A stretch of 39,105 bases of DNA from Verrucomicrobia bacterium UBA3222. GTDB taxonomy: Bacteria; Verrucomicrobiota; Verrucomicrobiia; Opitutales; UBA9783. The translations under genes and the position numbers were made by a program. Below, in pieces: positions 8,901-18,307 of this stretch (the stretch's first letter is position 1; each line of letters starts with the position of its first letter). Under the pieces are notes generated by a model that made no database searches, was not told the origin of the DNA, and saw nothing but the letters and a program-made list of their open reading frames with translations. The DNA lies in assembly GCA_002363035.1 (NCBI GenBank), contig DEWA01000005.1, positions 1 through 39,105 of the forward strand, written 5' to 3'.

Positions 8901-11900
8901 ACACACCATGCGGCGGTGGAGAGTGACCCATGCCCGCAGCATTACTGGTTCTGCATTGATTGTTTCCGGGCGGATCCAACGAAGGGAATTTATGCGCAAA
9001 CGGACGGTTGCCCGCATCATTGGTGGTGCGGTGATTGCAACGGCGGCAGCGGTCAACGTTACGCCGAAAATAAATCCTGCGAACATCGTTGGGGGTGTTC
9101 CAACGATGCAACGGGACACGCTTACAACGAAGCCTGTTCTGTCGGCAACTGGTACTGCACCGATTGCGAAGGCGGCACGCGTTACGCTTCCGGCACGCAA
9201 TCTCTCTGTGCCCACACCTGGTATTGCCCCGATTGCCACTACGGGCATAAGATCGCCGACGGTTGCGCAACGCGTTGGTATTGTCCTCAGTGCGACGACG
9301 AAAACAAGGTACATGCGGTTGAAAATGAGATGTATTGCGACCATTCGTGGTACTGCATAACGTGCCAAAAAGGGCATTTATTCACGGTACCGTGTCCGAA
9401 TGGTTATTGGTATTGCAAAGACGAAAACTGTCGGTGTGCCTATAATTCGTCGGAACGAACATCCTGCGATCACTCCTGGTATTGTTATGTTGATGAAGAA
9501 TATCCCGGGTGCAAATTCGGACATTTGAAGACCGAAACCTGCCCGAATCACTACCGTTGGTGCGGCGAAGACGGTTGCGAATGTGTTTATCCGCCAGATA
9601 CGCCGTGTGCGCACTGCTGGGAATGCCCGACGTGTCAAATCACGTATGGCCCGAACGCAATGTGTCCGACCGACAACACCTGGTGTTGCGGATGCCCTGC
9701 CGTTGATAGTTCTGAAACAAAGCCTTTCTGCACGGGCTGCAAACGATGGGTTTGTTCCGATTGTCCCGCGATCGTTGCGGTTAAAAACGGCACTGATGTC
9801 TGTGCGCACAAGTGGTTCTGTGCCGACCATAACCGACTGAACACCGCAAATGAAAAATGTGCCGAAGAGGGCTGCGAGTTTTTCGGTTGTGCAACATGCG
9901 GAGTGTGGAAGGGGATCACGAAGGGCTGGTTCTGCTGTAGGCATTATTGGTTTTGTGAGCTATGTACACCCTATACGCTCCACCCCGCGAACGTTGACGT
10001 TTGCCCCGACTGCCGAAACGGATGGTTCTGCCAGATCTGTACGAGAGTCTACAGGAATTGGGATTATGAACAGGAATCCGACCCCGTCCATTACTGGTTT
10101 TGCCGCAAGGATCACGTGAGGAACCCCGTCAATCAACCCTGTCCGGAATGTAACGGGTGGTTTTGCTCGATCTGTAAAGTAATTTGTTCGAATGAAACCG
10201 ATTCCAAAGGGCACACACGCCCCGAATCGCTCCAAAATGCCCCGCTTTTGCATGCCAAAAAGGCATTTTTCAAGGAATCGCCGTTTATTAACGATATTCC
10301 GTTGTTGGATGTTTTTAAGGAAAACAACAAGCCGTTCGAAGAAGTGCATTCATCCAATGACGTGCCCGAAGAGAAAAATCTCATCAATACCGTCGAGCGA
10401 TCGGTTCATTCGGAAGGAGACGAACCGAAGCAACGGCTTTTACATGTGGTGGAAAAGCTCAAACGGAAAAAGCTCAAACGGAAAAAGGAAAAACTGTTCC
10501 GCGAGGATTTGAAGAAAGAATACAAACATTCGTTATCGTCTTCCTCTTCTTCAAAGGGCAAGGATGCCAAACCGCATAAGAAGTTTATTATAAACATGCG
10601 CAAAAAGTATTCCAATGACGAAGACCCGAAAGAATTCGATCCAAAGCATCCGTTGCGCAATACGATCCGTGCCGGAGAACATCCCGAGTTTAAGTACAAC
10701 GGCTGCAAACATACGCATGCAAAAAATCTGAACATCGATGTTCACACAACCGCTTTGAAGAAGACGACCCCGAACGGCTCGAAACGGGAAGGGTACAAAC
10801 CGATAAACGCTTCGAAGGTCGAATTCAAATTACCGAAGCAATCGGATTCCGACAAGTACCCGCAGTTGACGCAGTCGCACATCAAATACTCAAAGCAGGA
10901 AGATGTGAAGCGGTTATCGTCGGAGAAGAAAGAGGAGAAAAAAGTACCTCAATCTTCGAAGGGCGAAGGACCGAAATTGGAGTACTGCTTCGATATCGGT
11001 AAGCATATGCGCAACATTAATGTCGATCCTTCAGGTTTGAGCGACCTCGAGGATAGGGCGAAAAAGATAGAAGAATTGCGGGTCTGCGAACTGAAACGCG
11101 AGCTGATCCAAGCTTCAAAGGCGCAGTCGTCAAAGTCCAAAAAGGACGGCATTTCGATCGTTCCGTCGCTGTCGAAGGTCATTAAAAACAGCGAAAGGAA
11201 GAAGGCAGCTCCTTCGTCCGTGCCGTCCGACAACAAGGAGTCGAAGAAGCAATCGACGTTTAAACCCTCTTCTTCGAGTTCCGATTCGGACGAATCCGAA
11301 ACGCCGAAAGGAAATGCAAAAGATTCGAAGATATACACCAATAAGCCGACGGATGATTTGCAAAAAAACGTCTCTAAGAAGACCTGTAGGGAGGACGAAG
11401 GGAACGAAACGCCGCCGAATTCGCAGACAAGTTCAGGGTTTAATCTTTTGAAATCTCCGGAAAACCAACATGCCGCTCCGAACGCTTCCGCCTCGAAACA
11501 GAACCTGACCGGATTCCCGTCATCACAAACCGAACCGCAACAGATTGGTTTCAAGACGATTGAAGGACCGAAGGAACCGTCGAAATCTCTGAAGTCGGAC
11601 GAGGAGACACCGAAAGGCGATACGCCGAACGGTGAGATGCCCAAGGGTGAAACGCCGAAGTCGAACGCGAAGAACAACAAATCCGACGGCAATTTCTCTT
11701 TGGATGAGGAAAAGAAGTTGTCTCACTCGAAATCTTCGAAAAAATCTTCGAAGAAGTCCGTAAAGACGTATTCGCGCGACAATCACTCCGAAAAGCATTC
11801 GGATAACGGATATTATTCATTGTCCGATAAGGAAAATAATAAAGAAGGTTCATCCTCGGAAGATGCCGTCTCGTCTCACTCGAAGCGTTCCTCGAAAAAG

Positions 11901-12044
11901 TCCGTGAAAAACGATGGTATTTTCGACAAATCCCTCGCCGAAAGCATCATCGTTAACAACAAACCTTCAGACGAGGAAAAACAGAAAAACCCGGACGAAG
12001 AGAGCGACGAAAGCAAAGAAGATTCGGAAACGCCCGGAAAGTAG
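5979..12044 (+). CDS. Giant exported Cys/His/Trp-repeat protein, unknown family
   Basis: 2021 residues from the ATG with a good AAAGG site. Residues 1-25 form a signal peptide (basic MSPIRMLK start, hydrophobic core, ATNAQA cleavage context). Residues 26 to about 1404 are some 65 modules of about 20 residues. The core is aromatic-x-C-x2-C-x3-H/Y-x4-8-C, as in WFCPKCNVKHEEAIC or YWACSACNKHHAMNETC, close to a CCHC zinc-knuckle spacing; some modules lose the second Cys (WYCTTESKHH) or replace His by Tyr. Nearly every module carries Trp-Tyr or Tyr-Trp before its first Cys. Larger blocks are themselves duplicated. From about 1405 to the end the protein is charged and low-complexity (Ser, Lys, Glu, Pro), with poly-Ser and KSSKKS-type runs. 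I see no membrane anchor, sorting signal or enzyme domain. The gene appears monocistronic. Metal binding or a disulfide-rich extracellular fibre are inferences; I recognise no family. Confidence 0.85.
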   Translation: MSPIRMLKLFSAAAVVGFSATNAQAWFCPKCNVKHEEAICPNANTTDQFGIWQPTWWCDACNSIHFPKQWWWDGEQLLVTCKNGCWPCQTCNAVHSAEDTFTPNAWCCPICRTKHTGGQSYCEQTQGNNTKEVWYCPSCNKPHGTYEPCESAWFCDECKKGHLIGETCPNGRWYCSICQKAYAENDKCEHSWNCPTVGGCGKTHRFNEICPKGNMYCLSCRKVLLKDGSCDHYWACSACNKHHAMNETCPNNYWYCTECKEAKQADEECEHAWYCSVCHGSYAIGQPCACGKFYCRAEDKRLAIGENCPHYWWCATEEKHHAADFVCTATDPHRWYCLTCQTAVDVGKACNDFWYCTACAQRHALNDVCPNGRFYCSSCNGVLEKTQHCGHYWACPICETHHTMNDVCPNNYWFCATCQQAYATDGHCEHGWHCETCKRIYALDACCEHSWYCPGDESKHPRSDTNVDGYCVCGTCNKILAPNETCEHYWACATHNTHHAADAVCPESNLWYCETCKTTYALDACCDHSWYCPGDQQKHPRSDTDVAGYCVCETCKRILAPNENCPHYWYCTTESKHHAADVVCTATNPHRWYCPNEACRKAYDVGKACAHSWYCTACAQRHALDEECQNGWRYCTNCEKILEREENCGHYWWCATCTTHHAVGSDCPQDHSWYCSDCPGVYAATASCEHRWYCSDHLTHHTTQTDPHCEYGWYCPKCNERHTFTEACAEGYWYCKEDGCRCAYNSLNQTSCTHSWYCYVDNDHAGHRYSHLKTATCSDKYRWCGEDGCDRVYAPEQHCAHKWWCTTHTDWHAYDATCNGNWFCENCLTVQDADTACSHYWYCPGCTNKHTTSTANCPSSGYGYCATDTARLAPNENCAHFWYCTTENKHHAADDICTATDPHRWYCPNEACRTAYDVGKACAHSWYCDGCKTKHALDETCPNGYMYCSNQGCKKVLSPTESCVHYWACPECEKTHHAAVESDPCPQHYWFCIDCFRADPTKGIYAQTDGCPHHWWCGDCNGGSGQRYAENKSCEHRWGCSNDATGHAYNEACSVGNWYCTDCEGGTRYASGTQSLCAHTWYCPDCHYGHKIADGCATRWYCPQCDDENKVHAVENEMYCDHSWYCITCQKGHLFTVPCPNGYWYCKDENCRCAYNSSERTSCDHSWYCYVDEEYPGCKFGHLKTETCPNHYRWCGEDGCECVYPPDTPCAHCWECPTCQITYGPNAMCPTDNTWCCGCPAVDSSETKPFCTGCKRWVCSDCPAIVAVKNGTDVCAHKWFCADHNRLNTANEKCAEEGCEFFGCATCGVWKGITKGWFCCRHYWFCELCTPYTLHPANVDVCPDCRNGWFCQICTRVYRNWDYEQESDPVHYWFCRKDHVRNPVNQPCPECNGWFCSICKVICSNETDSKGHTRPESLQNAPLLHAKKAFFKESPFINDIPLLDVFKENNKPFEEVHSSNDVPEEKNLINTVERSVHSEGDEPKQRLLHVVEKLKRKKLKRKKEKLFREDLKKEYKHSLSSSSSSKGKDAKPHKKFIINMRKKYSNDEDPKEFDPKHPLRNTIRAGEHPEFKYNGCKHTHAKNLNIDVHTTALKKTTPNGSKREGYKPINASKVEFKLPKQSDSDKYPQLTQSHIKYSKQEDVKRLSSEKKEEKKVPQSSKGEGPKLEYCFDIGKHMRNINVDPSGLSDLEDRAKKIEELRVCELKRELIQASKAQSSKSKKDGISIVPSLSKVIKNSERKKAAPSSVPSDNKESKKQSTFKPSSSSSDSDESETPKGNAKDSKIYTNKPTDDLQKNVSKKTCREDEGNETPPNSQTSSGFNLLKSPENQHAAPNASASKQNLTGFPSSQTEPQQIGFKTIEGPKEPSKSLKSDEETPKGDTPNGEMPKGETPKSNAKNNKSDGNFSLDEEKKLSHSKSSKKSSKKSVKTYSRDNHSEKHSDNGYYSLSDKENNKEGSSSEDAVSSHSKRSSKKSVKNDGIFDKSLAESIIVNNKPSDEEKQKNPDEESDESKEDSETPGK

Positions 12045-12071
12045 GATGCCGCTTATCAAAGCAAACCGCGG

Positions 12072-12100
12072 CGGACGATCATGAAGGTCGTCCGTTTGTT
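12072..12100 (+). terminator. Hairpin terminator after the giant gene
   Basis: CGGACGA (12072-12078) pairs perfectly with TCGTCCG (12088-12094) around a nine-base loop and is followed by TTTGTT. It lies 28 bases after the giant gene's TAG, so it probably ends that transcript. Confidence 0.65.
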
Positions 12101-12217
12101 GGGAGGGCGAAAATGTCAAACGCAGTTGTCGCCCGGAGACAAACTTGCGACTGTCGGGATCCTTGTCGAAAGAATTCGCGAATTTTTTGATGATGTGCGG
12201 GAAGACGGCGCCCCGCT

Positions 12218-12853
12218 TCAGAAATTTTTTTCTGACTCAGTTGTACCATAGAGATACGCCGCCGCACCCGTATGCTCCGACAAAAACCGCACACTCCCGT
12301 CTCTGAAAGCGACTAGTCCGCCCTTTGTGCCGTAAAGAGCATCCTCTCCGGTCCATTTCCCCTCTTTCTGTAACCCGCGTGTGCAAAATAAAACGTCACG
12401 ACCCGTCGGGTCGTTGTTCGGTTTTACGGCGATAAAATCAAAATCCGCATTTTTCAGTTTTTTATTCGCCTCTCCGTTGACGAGAATATCCATAGTGCTT
12501 CTACCGTGTCTTTTCAACGACTGATACGAAGCAACGTTATTCGGACCACCGGCTTTTGCCAATGCAACCGCAAAGCTCTTCATATCCGTTACACCCGATA
12601 AATCCACATCTCTTTCGACAGTGTTATAATCCGCTACCAGAGTCGCCAAGGATATCTTATCGATGAACTTGTAGCAAAAATCAAAAAGTCTTTGTCCTCT
12701 ATTAAAAGCAACGATGGTGAGTACGCTTATAATCGCAACTGCCAGAATCAGTTCCATCAGGGCAAACCCCGCCGTGCGATTTTTGTTACGATGTACTGCG
12801 CTGCCGTCCGAATACCGCACCATATTCGTTCCCATTCCGATATTGTACGACAT
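12218..12853 (-). CDS. Type IV pilin-like / pseudopilin with H-X9-DG-type C-terminus
   Basis: A 211-residue protein with a prepilin signal, TAGFALMELILAVAIISVL, at about residues 27-45. The Gly-Phe cleavage site is followed by Glu at +5 and a hydrophobic N-terminal helix. The C-terminal GGLVAFRDGSVRFLS resembles the H-X9-DG motif of pseudopilins common in Planctomycetes, Verrucomicrobia and Lentisphaerae. It would be processed by a prepilin peptidase and take part in a type II secretion-like or pilus system; no other component is in the window. Three Met codons (12853, 12835, 12823) could start it and the choice is uncertain. It follows dnaE on the same strand after 101 bases. Confidence 0.75.
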   Translation of the reverse strand: MSYNIGMGTNMVRYSDGSAVHRNKNRTAGFALMELILAVAIISVLTIVAFNRGQRLFDFCYKFIDKISLATLVADYNTVERDVDLSGVTDMKSFAVALAKAGGPNNVASYQSLKRHGRSTMDILVNGEANKKLKNADFDFIAVKPNNDPTGRDVLFCTRGLQKEGKWTGEDALYGTKGGLVAFRDGSVRFLSEHTGAAAYLYGTTESEKNF

Positions 12854-12954
12854 AATGTCAATTTTTTAAGAAAGAAATACCCTCAGAAGTTTTGAGGTCG
12901 GAAAAGTTTTTTTGTTTTCACCTTCCGCCTCCGCAAAGCACCGCGCGCTGTCTG

Positions 12955-15900
12955 TTACGAATACGCCCGCTCAAAGCGTTTCTTCGGGAACGGCGTCATT
13001 TCGACGGGTGTAACCTCCAATCCCGCAAACGCCGAATGAGCGCGCAGGGAAGAAATATCCTCCAAGGTCAGCGTCGTACGCGCACCGTACGGCAGTTCGC
13101 CTTCGAGAGCGTAATCGTCGTTGAGTATAAAGCTGACCTTTTGTTGCATTGAACCCTCGCGTTTTTCAATCAATCCGCGCAGTTGTTTAAAAAAATCCGT
13201 CGCCGCTTCGTTCGGATGCACCAGCCAATGGAGTTGTTTGATGAGCATTGGGAATTCTTTGCGAAAATCGCGCACCCGCATCACATTCAGAGAGAAATCG
13301 TTTTCTTTCTTTCGAACGGTACCCTCAATCAATAATACCGCGCCTTCCGTGACGCACGCACCGTAGGTTTCGTAAGGTTCCGCAAACAGCGTCAGTTCGT
13401 AACGTTGATCTTTCGCGGAAAGCGTGAACAACAGCCACGGGCGGTTGGTCTTCTTTGAAATGCGCTTCGAAACGCTCTCGACCGCACCGCACAAACGAAA
13501 TTCCTCGTTATTTGGCACCAACGGCAATTCTTCGGGCTGAAAGGTCTGAAAAAAACGTTCCAGTCCGTGAAGTTCGTCCAACGGATGCCCGGAAAGATAA
13601 AACCCGAGCAGTTCATGCTCGTGTTGAAGCTTTTCGAACAGCGGCATATCGGCATTCGAAGAGGAACTTTCGCCGTTTCCCGCATCCGACGACGTGTTTT
13701 TTGGTTCGTCCGAAGCTGTCTTTTGTTCAGAACCCGTTCCGAACAGATCATCAAAATCGAACAGCGAACTTTGACCGACGGCGGCGTCTTTCTGCGCCAA
13801 TGCGGCGGATTTCATCAACCGTTCGAGGTTATCGAGCAGATAACGGCGGTTTTCGCCCAATCCGTCAAAGGCACCGACTTTGATGAGGGCTTCCAGAACG
13901 CGACGATTGTTGGCTCTCAAATCCACGCGTTGCGCGAAATTGAGAAACGACTTAAACGCGCCGTTGCGTCGCCGCTCCGCCAAAATGTCCGCCGCCGCCA
14001 CGTCTCCGACGCTTTTAATTGCCGCCAGCCCGAACCGAATGCAACGTTTGCCGGCGATCGGCGCAAAGGACGACAGGGATTCATTGATGTCGGGACCCGA
14101 AATTTCAATCCCGAGCCGCGAACGGCAGGCTTCAATGTAAAAGGATAATTTGTCGGCGTTCCCAAGCAGCGACGACAGCAATGCCGCCATGAACTGCGTC
14201 GGGTAATGTGCCTTCATGTACGCCGTGCGATAGATGATAATCGCGTAGGCGTCCGAATGGGATTTGTTGAAACCGTAGCCGGCAAATTTCGCAAGAACGT
14301 CGAAAATTTCGTTCGCTTTACCTTCAGAAATGCCGTTTTTCTCCCACGCGCCCTTGACAAACACCGCGCGCTGGGCGTTCATCACATCGACCTTCTTTTT
14401 GCCCATGGCGCGACGCAGGATATCGGCTTCGCCCAACGAATAGCCGGCAATGACGCGCGCCGCCTGCATCACCTGCTCCTGAAACACCAAAATCCCGTAG
14501 GTGCCGCGACAAACGGGTTCCAACAACGGATGGATGAAGCGAATTTGATCGGGATGCTTTTTGCCGTTGATGTACTCGGGAATCCATTCCATCGGTCCGG
14601 GGCGATTGAGCGCGCTGAGGGCGGAAATTTCGTCAATCGAGTGAAATTCGAACTGTCGGCAAATTTTTTGGATATAATCCGATTCCAGCTGAAATACGCC
14701 GATCGTTTCGCCGCGATTGAGCATTTGGAAAGTTTCTTCGTCCTCAAAGGAAATTTTGTTAATATCAAAATCCTTATCGACCTGCTCGCGCACCATCTGT
14801 TGCGCATCGCCGAGGATGGTCAGCGTTGTCAGACCCAAAAAGTCCATCTTCAACAGTCCCAATTCCTCCACGTAGTCCTTGGTAAATTGGGTTGTCAGCG
14901 CACCGTCCTGCAAGGTCGTCGGAACGAATTCCGCAATCGGGCGGTCGCTGATAATCATCCCGCAGGCGTGCGTTCCCGAATTGCGCGCAATGCCTTCCAG
15001 CACCAAGCCTTCGCGGACGATTTTTTCCGCCGTCGGATCCGTTTCCGTTGCCTGTTTCAGCTCCGACGAACGTTGCAGGGCATCCTCGAGGGTAATTTTC
15101 AGGTCGTCGGGCACCATTTTCGCCAAACGATCGCCGTCGGCGAAGGATAAATCGTAGACGCGCGCCAAATCACGCACGACCATTTTCGCCCCGAGCGTTC
15201 CGAAAGTAATAATGTTGCCGACGCTTTCTTCGCCATACGTTTGGCGCACGTAACGAATAACCTCATCGCGCCGCCGCATGCAGAAATCGATATCGATATC
15301 GGGCGGCGAAACGCGATCGGGATTGAGAAAGCGCTCAAAAAGAAGGTGAAAGCGAATGGGATCCGTGTCGGTAATATGGAGAACATACGCCACCAGCGAA
15401 CCCGCCGCCGAACCGCGCCCCGGACCGACCGAGATGCCTTGTTCTTTTGCCCAGTGAATGAAATCCCAGACGATAAGAAAGTAATCAACGAAGCCCGTTT
15501 TTTCGATAACGCTCCATTCGAACTTCAGACGTTCGACCATCTCTTTCGCCGATAAACCGAATGCATCGGGACCGGATTGGGTCTCAAAATCAATCCCGTA
15601 ACGTTCCTTTAAGCCCTCTTTGCATAAACCCTGAAACAGCTCGCGGTTGGTCGGATAATGCCGTTGCAACGTCTCCGGCAGGTGCGTCATGCGGAATACG
15701 GGATAGTGATTTTCGCCGAACGGCAGTGTGACGTTGCAACGCTCCGCCAGAAGGAGCGTATTCTCTAACAACTCGGGGTTGCTCGGGAACGCCTGCGCCA
15801 TTTCTTCGGCGGATTTTAAATAAAACTGCCGCGTCGGCATACGCATGCGCTCTTCGTCTTTGACCTTCGACGCCGTTTGAATGCACAGCAACGCATCCTG

Positions 15901-16569
15901 CGCTTCCCAATCTTCCGCGCGAATGTAATGTACATCGTTGGTGGCGATACCGCGCACACCCAATTCGCTTGCCAATTTCAACAGTTGCGGATTGAGATCG
16001 ACCTGCTCCGGCATGCCCTGGTCTTGGAGCTCAACGTAAAAATCTTCTTTGCCGAAAATTTCCAAAAAAACCTCCAACGCCCGTTTGGCTTTGTCATACT
16101 CGCCACGCATCAAAAACTGCGGCACGACGCCGTTGATGCATCCCGACGAACACATCAGACCTTCATGGTACTTCCGCAGCTGCTCCAAATCCGTTCGCGG
16201 TTTATAGTAAAATCCGTGCACGTGTGCATCCGAAACCAACTGCATCAGGTTACGGAAGCCGTCCAAATCTTTCGCCCACAAACAGGCGTGTGCCAACTTG
16301 AGCCCTTCGACCCCCTGCCGACGTTCCTTCTCTAAACGCGTGCCTTCGTATAAAAGGTAAATTTCGCATCCCAAAATCGGACGAATGCCGGCTTTCTTGG
16401 CTAATTTATAAAACAGCGGAATGCCGAACAAATTCCCGTGATCCGTCAATGCCAGCGCGGGCATTTGCAGTTCCGCCGCGCGCGCCACAAGCTTCTCCAT
16501 CTTGCAGGCACCGTCGAGCAAACTGTACTCGGAGTGTACGTGCAGGTGGACGAAGGAAGGTTGCGACAC
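12955..16569 (-). CDS. dnaE: DNA polymerase III alpha subunit
   Basis: The replicative polymerase subunit, 1204 residues, the usual size for DnaE1-type enzymes. In order: PHP domain with [13 protein letters not shown] (8-20), palm with [14 protein letters not shown] (382-395) and PPDIDIDF (422-429) carrying two catalytic aspartates (Asp424, Asp426), [14 protein letters not shown], the [18 protein letters not shown] region, [18 protein letters not shown], then helix-hairpin-helix and OB-fold regions ([11 protein letters not shown] and after). A Ser/Asn/Asp-rich linker lies at roughly 950-985. The start is a GTG only seven residues before the essential PHP histidines, and an OmpA-like gene precedes it on the same strand after a terminator. 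A possible promoter sits so close to the GTG that the message could be leaderless. Confidence 0.96.
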   Translation of the reverse strand: MSQPSFVHLHVHSEYSLLDGACKMEKLVARAAELQMPALALTDHGNLFGIPLFYKLAKKAGIRPILGCEIYLLYEGTRLEKERRQGVEGLKLAHACLWAKDLDGFRNLMQLVSDAHVHGFYYKPRTDLEQLRKYHEGLMCSSGCINGVVPQFLMRGEYDKAKRALEVFLEIFGKEDFYVELQDQGMPEQVDLNPQLLKLASELGVRGIATNDVHYIRAEDWEAQDALLCIQTASKVKDEERMRMPTRQFYLKSAEEMAQAFPSNPELLENTLLLAERCNVTLPFGENHYPVFRMTHLPETLQRHYPTNRELFQGLCKEGLKERYGIDFETQSGPDAFGLSAKEMVERLKFEWSVIEKTGFVDYFLIVWDFIHWAKEQGISVGPGRGSAAGSLVAYVLHITDTDPIRFHLLFERFLNPDRVSPPDIDIDFCMRRRDEVIRYVRQTYGEESVGNIITFGTLGAKMVVRDLARVYDLSFADGDRLAKMVPDDLKITLEDALQRSSELKQATETDPTAEKIVREGLVLEGIARNSGTHACGMIISDRPIAEFVPTTLQDGALTTQFTKDYVEELGLLKMDFLGLTTLTILGDAQQMVREQVDKDFDINKISFEDEETFQMLNRGETIGVFQLESDYIQKICRQFEFHSIDEISALSALNRPGPMEWIPEYINGKKHPDQIRFIHPLLEPVCRGTYGILVFQEQVMQAARVIAGYSLGEADILRRAMGKKKVDVMNAQRAVFVKGAWEKNGISEGKANEIFDVLAKFAGYGFNKSHSDAYAIIIYRTAYMKAHYPTQFMAALLSSLLGNADKLSFYIEACRSRLGIEISGPDINESLSSFAPIAGKRCIRFGLAAIKSVGDVAAADILAERRRNGAFKSFLNFAQRVDLRANNRRVLEALIKVGAFDGLGENRRYLLDNLERLMKSAALAQKDAAVGQSSLFDFDDLFGTGSEQKTASDEPKNTSSDAGNGESSSSNADMPLFEKLQHEHELLGFYLSGHPLDELHGLERFFQTFQPEELPLVPNNEEFRLCGAVESVSKRISKKTNRPWLLFTLSAKDQRYELTLFAEPYETYGACVTEGAVLLIEGTVRKKENDFSLNVMRVRDFRKEFPMLIKQLHWLVHPNEAATDFFKQLRGLIEKREGSMQQKVSFILNDDYALEGELPYGARTTLTLEDISSLRAHSAFAGLEVTPVEMTPFPKKRFERAYS

Positions 16570-16903
16570 ACCGTTATTGTGGCGATGTCGGAAGAGGGGT
16601 CAAAAGTAAAGTCAGAGCATCGGAGACGGAAAGACGGGGAAACGTCGATGAAAGGAAATAGGATTGAGCGAATTCAAAACGGAAATCGCAACGGAACCGC
16701 GACGGTATTCCGCCCGCATTCGAAACGGGTAAATAAGTGCTCTCAAAAGACAAATGTATCGATACCGTTCAAGTTGTACTCCGTATTCCGAAGAGAATTT
16801 CCGAAGCGGTACACGCATGTACCGGAACACCCGATGCGAATGTCTGTTTTCCGCTCCGAAACAAACATACGGATGACAAAACGTTCCCCGCTTAAAAACA
16901 AAA
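16570..16903. other. Intergenic region upstream of dnaE
   Basis: About 330 bases without a gene. On the minus strand TTGACC (16603-16598) and CACAAT (16581-16576), 16 bases apart, form a plausible promoter whose start point would fall on or near the dnaE GTG at 16569. A short perfect hairpin GGTACA-CGCA-TGTACC is present near 16813-16828. No protein in either strand looks real. Confidence 0.35.
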
Positions 16904-16932
16904 ACGGGCACCATTCGATGCCCGTTTTTTTT
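16900..16932 (-). terminator. Strong bidirectional hairpin terminator
   Basis: ACGGGCA (16904-16910) pairs with TGCCCGT (16919-16925) around an eight-base loop, and flanking A and T runs extend the stem. There are eight T on the plus strand (16925-16932) and an A-rich run on the other side, so it can end transcription in both directions. It lies about 22 bases after the stop of the barrel gene at 16955 (minus strand) and insulates dnaE. Confidence 0.8.
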
Positions 16933-16954
16933 GCAATCCCCGTAACGGGATACT

Positions 16955-17725
16955 CTAAAACTGATATGTCAGACCGATTTCGGCGGCGTGGCTCATGTTT
17001 TGTTTTACCTTCCAATCCCACCGGTAATTACCACCCCATTTCTTTGAACCATCGACATCTCCCGCCAAATACCGCAAACGGTAACCGGCAGTCAACGACC
17101 AATTTTCATTTAAACAAACACCTGCTCCCGCAAAAGCCTGCAACAAGAACCGCCACTTGGCTTTGAAATCAATCTTTCCGGTTTGAGCTACACCGGCATC
17201 GTCAAACTTACAGTTAAATTCACCAAAATCCGAACGCGCCATACCGGCACCGACACCGCCGTACAAAAATGCTCGTTCGCCGACATCCTTTTTCAACGTC
17301 ACATTAGCGGCGGCAAAAAGATTTTTGCATTTCCCGTCTGCAACGGCATAGCTATCGTTTAGCCAATTTATAATGGAGTGAGGAGCCGCATATTTTGCCC
17401 CCTCGTTAGCATCAAATTCATGTTTTGCTTTTCCCGTAAAATATCCCAGTTCCAATCCGACCAATATGCGATCCTCATAAACTGAAACGCCGAATTCAGC
17501 AGAACCCGACCATGCTCTTTTAAGGCTTTCTTTACGATCGCCGTTAATTTTGTGAACACCGTCGATAAAACAATCGTTATACTTCGTCTTTCCTCCGAAC
17601 AGCCATCCGCCGCGCAACGTCACGTACGGGTTCCACTCCCGCTCGTAATCAACGTCCGCTCTCGACGCCACGCCCGACGACAGCACCCCGACGATGCCTG
17701 CCGTAAAAAGAAACCTGCTTCTCAC
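16955..17725 (-). CDS. Outer-membrane beta-barrel protein
   Basis: 256 residues with a signal peptide (MRSRFLFTAGIVGVLSSGVASRA, cleavage after about residue 23) and an alternating-strand barrel pattern: YVTLRGGWLFGG, AEFGVSVYEDRILVGLELGYF, AFLYGGVGAGMARSDFG, FLLQAFAGAGVCLNENWSLTAGYRLRYL. It ends in Phe (AAEIGLTYQF), the usual recognition signal for BAM-mediated insertion. It resembles the general OmpA-like/OMP_b-brl superfamily; the ligand or role is unknown. The start is a GTG with GGAG eight bases upstream. A (GTAT)3 tetranucleotide run lies just before that site. It ends at a strong terminator and appears monocistronic. Confidence 0.8.
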   Translation of the reverse strand: MRSRFLFTAGIVGVLSSGVASRADVDYEREWNPYVTLRGGWLFGGKTKYNDCFIDGVHKINGDRKESLKRAWSGSAEFGVSVYEDRILVGLELGYFTGKAKHEFDANEGAKYAAPHSIINWLNDSYAVADGKCKNLFAAANVTLKKDVGERAFLYGGVGAGMARSDFGEFNCKFDDAGVAQTGKIDFKAKWRFLLQAFAGAGVCLNENWSLTAGYRLRYLAGDVDGSKKWGGNYRWDWKVKQNMSHAAEIGLTYQF

Positions 17726-17929
17726 AACGACTGCTCCAGTGTATGTATGTATGTGTCAAGTGGGATTTTGAAAAATTTGAAGCAAAAAATCGCAAAAAAG
17801 AAATATATGCCGTATTTTGCCACGCTTTCGTATGCGTTTTTCGGGTGAAGGCAGAGCCGTTGTACCTCCAAAGTCATTGCCGTTGCATCGTGTCGGATGT
17901 CGCTTTCGGGTTGAGTATTTTTATGTTTT

Positions 17930-18301
17930 TCAACTCACCGCCGCCACCGCTACGGCGTAGGCTTTGCAATGCGACAAAGAAAGTTCGATGTTCGTACCGC
18001 CACATTGTTTTAAATAAAATGTGCCGTTGTCGTCCAAACAAACCCGCGGCATGCCGTTGGCGTCGTTGCGAACTTCAATCGATGTCCATTTGAGTTTCGA
18101 ACCGAATAAACCGACGCCGAAGGCTTTCGAAACCGCTTCCTTTGCCGCAAAGCGCGCCGCGAACGACGGCCATGGGATTGGTTTTGACATGCAATACGTC
18201 CATTCGTGTTCGGTGAAAATCATTCCGCGCACACGATCGCCATGCCGTTCAACCAGGTGGCGGATGCGTTCGATTTCAACGATGTCGGTTCCGATGTGCA
18301 T
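17930..18301 (-). CDS. acpS: Holo-[acyl-carrier-protein] synthase
   Basis: Transfers 4'-phosphopantetheine from CoA to acyl carrier protein. 123 residues, the family length. MHIGTDIVEIERI carries the metal-binding Asp6, FTEHEW follows, and FAARFAAKEAVSKAFG supplies Glu55. The C-terminal IELSLSHCKAYAVAVA is the family end motif. It is the last gene of a three-gene run behind a glycosyltransferase and a nucleotidyltransferase, with a six-base gap to the latter. Confidence 0.95.
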   Translation of the reverse strand: MHIGTDIVEIERIRHLVERHGDRVRGMIFTEHEWTYCMSKPIPWPSFAARFAAKEAVSKAFGVGLFGSKLKWTSIEVRNDANGMPRVCLDDNGTFYLKQCGGTNIELSLSHCKAYAVAVAAVS

Positions 18302-18307
18302 TGTTAC

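Noticed and set aside
10949..11692. 247-codon minus-strand frame opposite the low-complexity tail
   Set aside because: Its Phe/Ser-rich composition mirrors the Lys/Ser/Glu tail; it is a shadow frame.
14206..15150. 314-codon plus-strand frame within dnaE
   Set aside because: Antisense to conserved polymerase motifs and without any recognisable domain.
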